Positions 63,322 through 64,000 of a stretch of DNA of 64,000 bases are shown piece by piece. Made by a program: the position numbers and the translations under genes. The stretch covers positions 424,501 through 488,500 of the forward strand of contig NZ_JASZYB010000002.1 in NCBI RefSeq assembly GCF_030317205.1. The letters run 5' to 3'. The notes beneath the pieces are model-generated. The model was given only the letters and a program-made list of their open reading frames with translations, ran no database searches and was not told the DNA's origin. The DNA is from Variovorax sp. J2L1-78 (GTDB lineage Bacteria > Pseudomonadota > Gammaproteobacteria > Burkholderiales > Burkholderiaceae_C). Numbering within the stretch: position 1 is the first letter of the stretch; each line of letters opens with the position of its first letter.

Positions 63322-64000
63322 TCAGGCTCCCACTGCCGCGTTCACTTCCGCGGCCTTCTCTGCGATCTTCTCGAAAGTCTTGCCACTGCCGAAATACACC
63401 TCCTGCACCTTCGGGTGGTCGCGGATCTCCAGCGGCTTGCCCTGCGCGATGAGGCGGCCGCGGGCCAGCACGATCATGCGGTCGGCATAGGCGAAAACCA
63501 CGTCCATGCTGTGCTCGGTGAAGAGCACCGCCATGCCGCGCTGGATCACCAGGTCCTTGGTCAGCGCCATGAGCGAATTGCGCTCCTTGGGCGCCATGCC
63601 GGCGGTGGGCTCGTCCATCAGCAGCAGCTTGGGTTCGTTGGCCATGGCGATGGCGAGTTCGACGCGCTTGACGTCACCATAGGCGAGTTCGCTGCAGGGG
63701 CGGTCGGCCTGCGCCTTCATGCCGACCTGGTCGAGCAGCGCCAGCGCGTCGTCGCGCCGATGGTCGGCCGCGCGGCGCCACATCGAGAAGAGCTTGCCGT
63801 CGTGCGAGAGCAGCGCCATCTGCACGTTCTCGACCACGGTCAGCGACGCAAAGGTTTCGGCGATCTGGAAGGTGCGGCCCACGCCCAGGCGCCAGATCTC
63901 GCGCGGCTTGCGGCCGACGAGCTCGTCGCCATTGAGCTTGATCGAGCCCTGGTCGGCCTTGAGCTGGCCGTTGACCATGTTGAAGGTGGTCGACTTGCCG
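63322..64000 (-). CDS. livG: LivG-type ABC transporter ATPase, truncated by the window edge
   Basis: The visible 226 residues run from the Walker A end (GKSTTFNMVNGQL) to the C-terminus. The signature region is SELAYGDVKRVELA, and Walker B reads LLLMDEPTAGMAPKE. The start lies beyond position 64000. LivH and LivM permease genes are expected further out, since no permease is in the window. Confidence 0.9.
   Translation of the reverse strand, partial: GKSTTFNMVNGQLKADQGSIKLNGDELVGRKPREIWRLGVGRTFQIAETFASLTVVENVQMALLSHDGKLFSMWRRAADHRRDDALALLDQVGMKAQADRPCSELAYGDVKRVELAIAMANEPKLLLMDEPTAGMAPKERNSLMALTKDLVIQRGMAVLFTEHSMDVVFAYADRMIVLARGRLIAQGKPLEIRDHPKVQEVYFGSGKTFEKIAEKAAEVNAAVGA

Overview
This is GC-rich chromosomal DNA from a betaproteobacterium, most likely a Variovorax-like member of the Comamonadaceae. 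The evidence is two Bug-type tripartite tricarboxylate receptors, Burkholderiales-style extended signal peptides on the autotransporters, a torF-glnK-amt operon, and radA, alr and lplT lying close together. Genes are densely packed on both strands. I found no tRNA, rRNA, CRISPR array, insertion sequence or prophage.

Layout. 1-6455 (minus): an allophanate/carboxybiuret-type catabolic operon (atzF, a NitT/TauT-type ABC importer, atzG, atzE, and a Bug receptor cut by the window edge). 6568-8779: an M48 peptidase and AmpG. 8877-12570: three genes for a ketosynthase, a chain-length-factor-like protein and a halogenase-like flavoenzyme. 12692-14601: an OmpR-type two-component system. 14700-17678: LPS genes (an O-antigen-ligase-like protein and two glycosyltransferases). 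17689-30703: mostly housekeeping genes (ilvE, rdgC, radA, alr, lplT, glutathione peroxidase) with hpaI, panE and a second Bug receptor among them.

30729-43904 is the most unusual part. Two full trimeric autotransporter adhesin genes are each followed by a BamE-OmpA lipoprotein of the kind that ties such adhesins to peptidoglycan (TpgA-like). A decayed internal adhesin fragment lies on one side, and a truncated adhesin start on the other. A related upstream element precedes three of the four loci, and a 406-bp block is identical in the two intact genes. A response regulator and a CHASE2 histidine kinase are transcribed divergently from the cluster and may control it.

43901-56439: glcF, a YoaK-type membrane protein and glcE (no glcD), an SMP-30 lactonase-like gene, then torF-glnK-amt with a good sigma-54 promoter and an NtrC-like site. 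After these come comM, an SDR, an FAH-family dehydratase-like gene and a PlsC acyltransferase. 56440-64000 (minus): a locus that looks dedicated to nicotinamide/nicotinate use. It holds LivG/LivF ABC subunits, a Tat-signal nicotinamidase, a Liv-type binding protein, and a NicA/NicB-type molybdenum hydroxylase whose large subunit is fused to a membrane-anchored triheme cytochrome c.
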